Positions 62,427 to 64,000 of a DNA stretch of 64,000 nt are shown here, piece after piece. Source of the stretch: Palleronia sp. LCG004 (lineage in GTDB: Bacteria > Pseudomonadota > Alphaproteobacteria > Rhodobacterales > Rhodobacteraceae). Numbering within the stretch: the first letter of the stretch is position 1; every line of letters begins with the position of its first letter. The stretch covers positions 1,178,001-1,242,000 of the forward strand of contig NZ_CP136759.1 of the NCBI RefSeq assembly GCF_032931615.1. The letters are read 5' to 3'. Position numbers and translations under genes: made by a program. Under the pieces are notes generated by a model. That model was not told the origin of the DNA, did not search any database, and worked only from the letters and a program-made list of their open reading frames with translations.

Positions 62427-63200
62427 TTGCGTATCCTCATCACCAATGACGACGGCATCGACGCGCCCGGTCTCGTGGCGCTCGGAGAGATCGCGCGCGC
62501 CATGGGCGACGAGGTCTGGACCGTCGCGCCCGCCTTCGAGCAATCGGGGGTCGGCCATTGCGTGAACTACGTCCACCCCACTCTGGTCCGTCAGGTCGGC
62601 GAGCATTCTTGGGCCGTCGAAGGCTCCCCCGCCGATTGCGTGCTGGCCGCCCTTCACGACATCCTGCCCTGGCGGCCCGACCTGATCCTGTCAGGGGTCA
62701 ATCGCGGCAACAATTCGGCCGAGAACGTGCTCTATTCCGGCACGATCGGAGCGGCGATGGAAGGGGCGCTCCAGGGCGTGAGGTCCATCGCCCTCAGCCA
62801 GTTCTACGGCCCCGGCAACCGGCATCTCGACGACGGCTTCGATGCGGCGCGGGTCTGGGGCGAACGGACCATCCGCGCGATCCTCGACGCGGATCTCTGG
62901 GGCACGGGTGACTACGGTACGTTTTACAACGTGAATTTTCCGCCCTGTCCGGGCACCGACGTTCGCGGCCTCCGTGCTGCGGCGCAGGGCTTTCGAAGCG
63001 GCGACGGCTTCAGCGTTGAGCCGCACCTTTCGCCCTCGGGCCGGCGGTTTCTGTGGGTCAAGGGAGCGGATCAAAGCCGCGCGACGGAACCCGGCAGCGA
63101 CGCGGCCGTCAATCTCGACGGTTACGTTTCGATCACACCGCTTACGGCCGACCTGACCCGCCACGACACGCTCGGGGCCCTCGCGGACGCGCTTTCATGA
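62427..63200 (+). CDS. surE: 5'/3'-nucleotidase SurE
   Basis: A 257-residue metal-dependent nucleotidase/survival protein. The N-terminal [12 protein letters not shown] has the metal-binding Asp pair, with the Ser/Asn sites in QSGVGHCVN and [20 protein letters not shown]. The start is TTG 62427, giving the family start [10 protein letters not shown]. Its stop overlaps the pcm start (ATGA at 63197), the usual surE-pcm order. Confidence 0.95.
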   Translation: MRILITNDDGIDAPGLVALGEIARAMGDEVWTVAPAFEQSGVGHCVNYVHPTLVRQVGEHSWAVEGSPADCVLAALHDILPWRPDLILSGVNRGNNSAENVLYSGTIGAAMEGALQGVRSIALSQFYGPGNRHLDDGFDAARVWGERTIRAILDADLWGTGDYGTFYNVNFPPCPGTDVRGLRAAAQGFRSGDGFSVEPHLSPSGRRFLWVKGADQSRATEPGSDAAVNLDGYVSITPLTADLTRHDTLGALADALS

Positions 63201-63838
63201 GCTTCGATGCCGGCGCACGGATGCAGTTCCTCTTCACGCTGCGCTCGAACGGCGTGACCGACAAGCGTGTCCTCGACGCGATGGAAAAGGTCGATCGGGG
63301 ACGCTTCGTACGCGGCACTTTCACCGACCGCGCCTATGACGACATGCCGCTGCCGATCGCCTGCGGACAGACGATCAGCCAGCCGTCGATCGTGGGCCTG
63401 ATGACACAGGCCCTCGCAGTCACACCCCGCGACAAGGTGCTCGAGATCGGGACGGGATCGGGGTATCAGGCAGCGGTGCTTTCGTACCTTGCGCGGCGCG
63501 TCTACACGGTCGAACGGCATCGTCGCCTCGTCAGCGAGGCGCGCAAGGTCTTCGACGAGCTGGGTCTCTCGAACGTCACGGCCTTTACCGCCGACGGAAG
63601 TCGCGGTCTCGCCGATCAGGCTCCCTTCGACCGCATTCTCGTAACTGCTGCCGCAGAAGATCCGCCCGGGCCCCTTCTGGCCGAGCTGCGGGTCGGCGGC
63701 ATCATGGTCGTACCGGTGGGTCAGAGCGATTCGGTCCAGACCCTCATCAAGGTCACGCGGACGGAAAGGGGATTCGATTACGACGATCTCCGATCCGTGC
63801 GCTTCGTGCCCTTGCTCGAGGGGATCGGACGCGACTAA
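63197..63838 (+). CDS. pcm: protein-L-isoaspartate O-methyltransferase Pcm
   Basis: A 213-residue SAM enzyme that starts repair of isoaspartyl damage in proteins. The SAM motif is [20 protein letters not shown]; the substrate loop [20 protein letters not shown] and the motif near [20 protein letters not shown] are clear. The frame is open upstream inside sur[21 protein letters not shown] at 63197 is the real start. Confidence 0.95.
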   Translation: MSFDAGARMQFLFTLRSNGVTDKRVLDAMEKVDRGRFVRGTFTDRAYDDMPLPIACGQTISQPSIVGLMTQALAVTPRDKVLEIGTGSGYQAAVLSYLARRVYTVERHRRLVSEARKVFDELGLSNVTAFTADGSRGLADQAPFDRILVTAAAEDPPGPLLAELRVGGIMVVPVGQSDSVQTLIKVTRTERGFDYDDLRSVRFVPLLEGIGRD

Positions 63839-63938
63839 TCTGCGGGCGCATGGCACGGGACCGATTGCCCCGATCGAGGCAAAACACGCGATGCGAACCG
63901 GCCCGGCAGAGGTCGCGCATCCCGACAAGGACAGAGCG

Positions 63939-64000
63939 ATGACATATTCCCCCCTCCTCCTGCGGCGCGCGCCGATCGCGATGATCGCCATTCTCGCGGT
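63939..64000 (+). CDS. start of an exported protein, probably NlpD/M23-type (cut by window edge)
   Basis: Only about 20 codons are present: an ATG at 63939 with a purine-rich stretch (GACAAGGACAGAG) upstream, and a hydrophobic N-terminus (MTYSPLLLRRAPIAMIAILA) that looks like a signal peptide. In many proteobacteria, surE and pcm are followed by nlpD, a LysM/M23 lipoprotein activating cell-wall amidases, so nlpD is the best guess; the evidence is position only. Confidence 0.5.
   Translation, partial: MTYSPLLLRRAPIAMIAILA

Noticed and set aside
1..64000. CRISPR arrays, insertion sequences, prophage or toxin-antitoxin modules
   Set aside because: No regularly spaced repeats, transposase or integrase motifs, or phage structural genes were seen on either strand.

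Overview
The window is GC-rich bacterial DNA with dense coding on both strands, many 4-bp ATGA start/stop overlaps, and no plasmid, phage, transposon or CRISPR signal. Gene content and order point to a chromosome of an alphaproteobacterium of the order Rhodobacterales (Roseobacter/Rhodobacter relatives). The main pointers are the sulfur block cysG-DUF2849-sulfite reductase-cysH-DUF934-fpr, the CarD/FdxA/S4-protein/SUV3-like helicase cluster, the pyrC-pyrE-dnaB-alr-radA-cvpA-purF-surE-pcm backbone, and Anbu. This placement rests on family and synteny knowledge, not on a search.

Layout. 1-5195: histidine synthesis (hisB, hisH, hisA, hisF, hisE), broken up by opposite-strand genes for a small lipoprotein, an alpha/beta hydrolase and a DUF302 protein. 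5335-7312: a DapA-type aldolase with an FCD regulator, then a CoA-binding protein. 7473-10990: rlmB, tRNA-Tyr, a VOC protein, an O-acetylhomoserine sulfhydrylase and a SIMPL protein. 11127-15680: an 831-residue membrane protein that looks like a PilM/GspL domain joined to a PilP/GspC-like domain, then a Kef-type antiporter. 15760-20233 (minus strand): carD, fdxA, an S4 RNA-binding protein and an SUV3-like helicase. 20317-23791: outer-membrane barrel, TPR protein, SCP2 protein, lipase-like hydrolase and an isolated Anbu peptidase. 24196-27367: a three-gene membrane-lipid cassette with about 400 bp of apparently non-coding DNA on each side. 27772-32648: YceI and an RND efflux pair. 32685-38364 (minus strand): sugar ABC transporter with an oxidoreductase and an isomerase. 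38570-44701: an Lrp regulator and the assimilatory sulfate-reduction operon. 44834-51262: lipoprotein, infC, EEP hydrolase, molybdopterin-binding protein plus XdhC, and a 732-residue OmpA-family protein. 51401-64000: pyrC, pyrE, dnaB, alr, a coiled-coil membrane protein, radA, cvpA, an Lrp/LysE exporter pair, purF, an SDR protein, surE, pcm and the start of a probable nlpD.

How genes work together. HisB, H, A, F and E cover five steps or subunits of histidine synthesis. The cys operon makes siroheme, reduces APS/PAPS and sulfite, and supplies electrons through Fpr; the sulfide could feed the sulfhydrylase at 8936. The sugar operon couples import to oxidation and isomerisation of one unknown sugar. 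The lipid cassette has a headgroup transferase, a flippase-like protein and a periplasmic alkaline-phosphatase-superfamily enzyme, suggesting make-flip-modify chemistry on an unknown lipid.

Most of the window is core metabolism and housekeeping. The best candidates for undescribed biology are the PilM/PilP-like fusion (11127-13622), the lipid cassette (24196-27367), the lone Anbu peptidase (23075-23791), and perfect dyads in several upstream regions.
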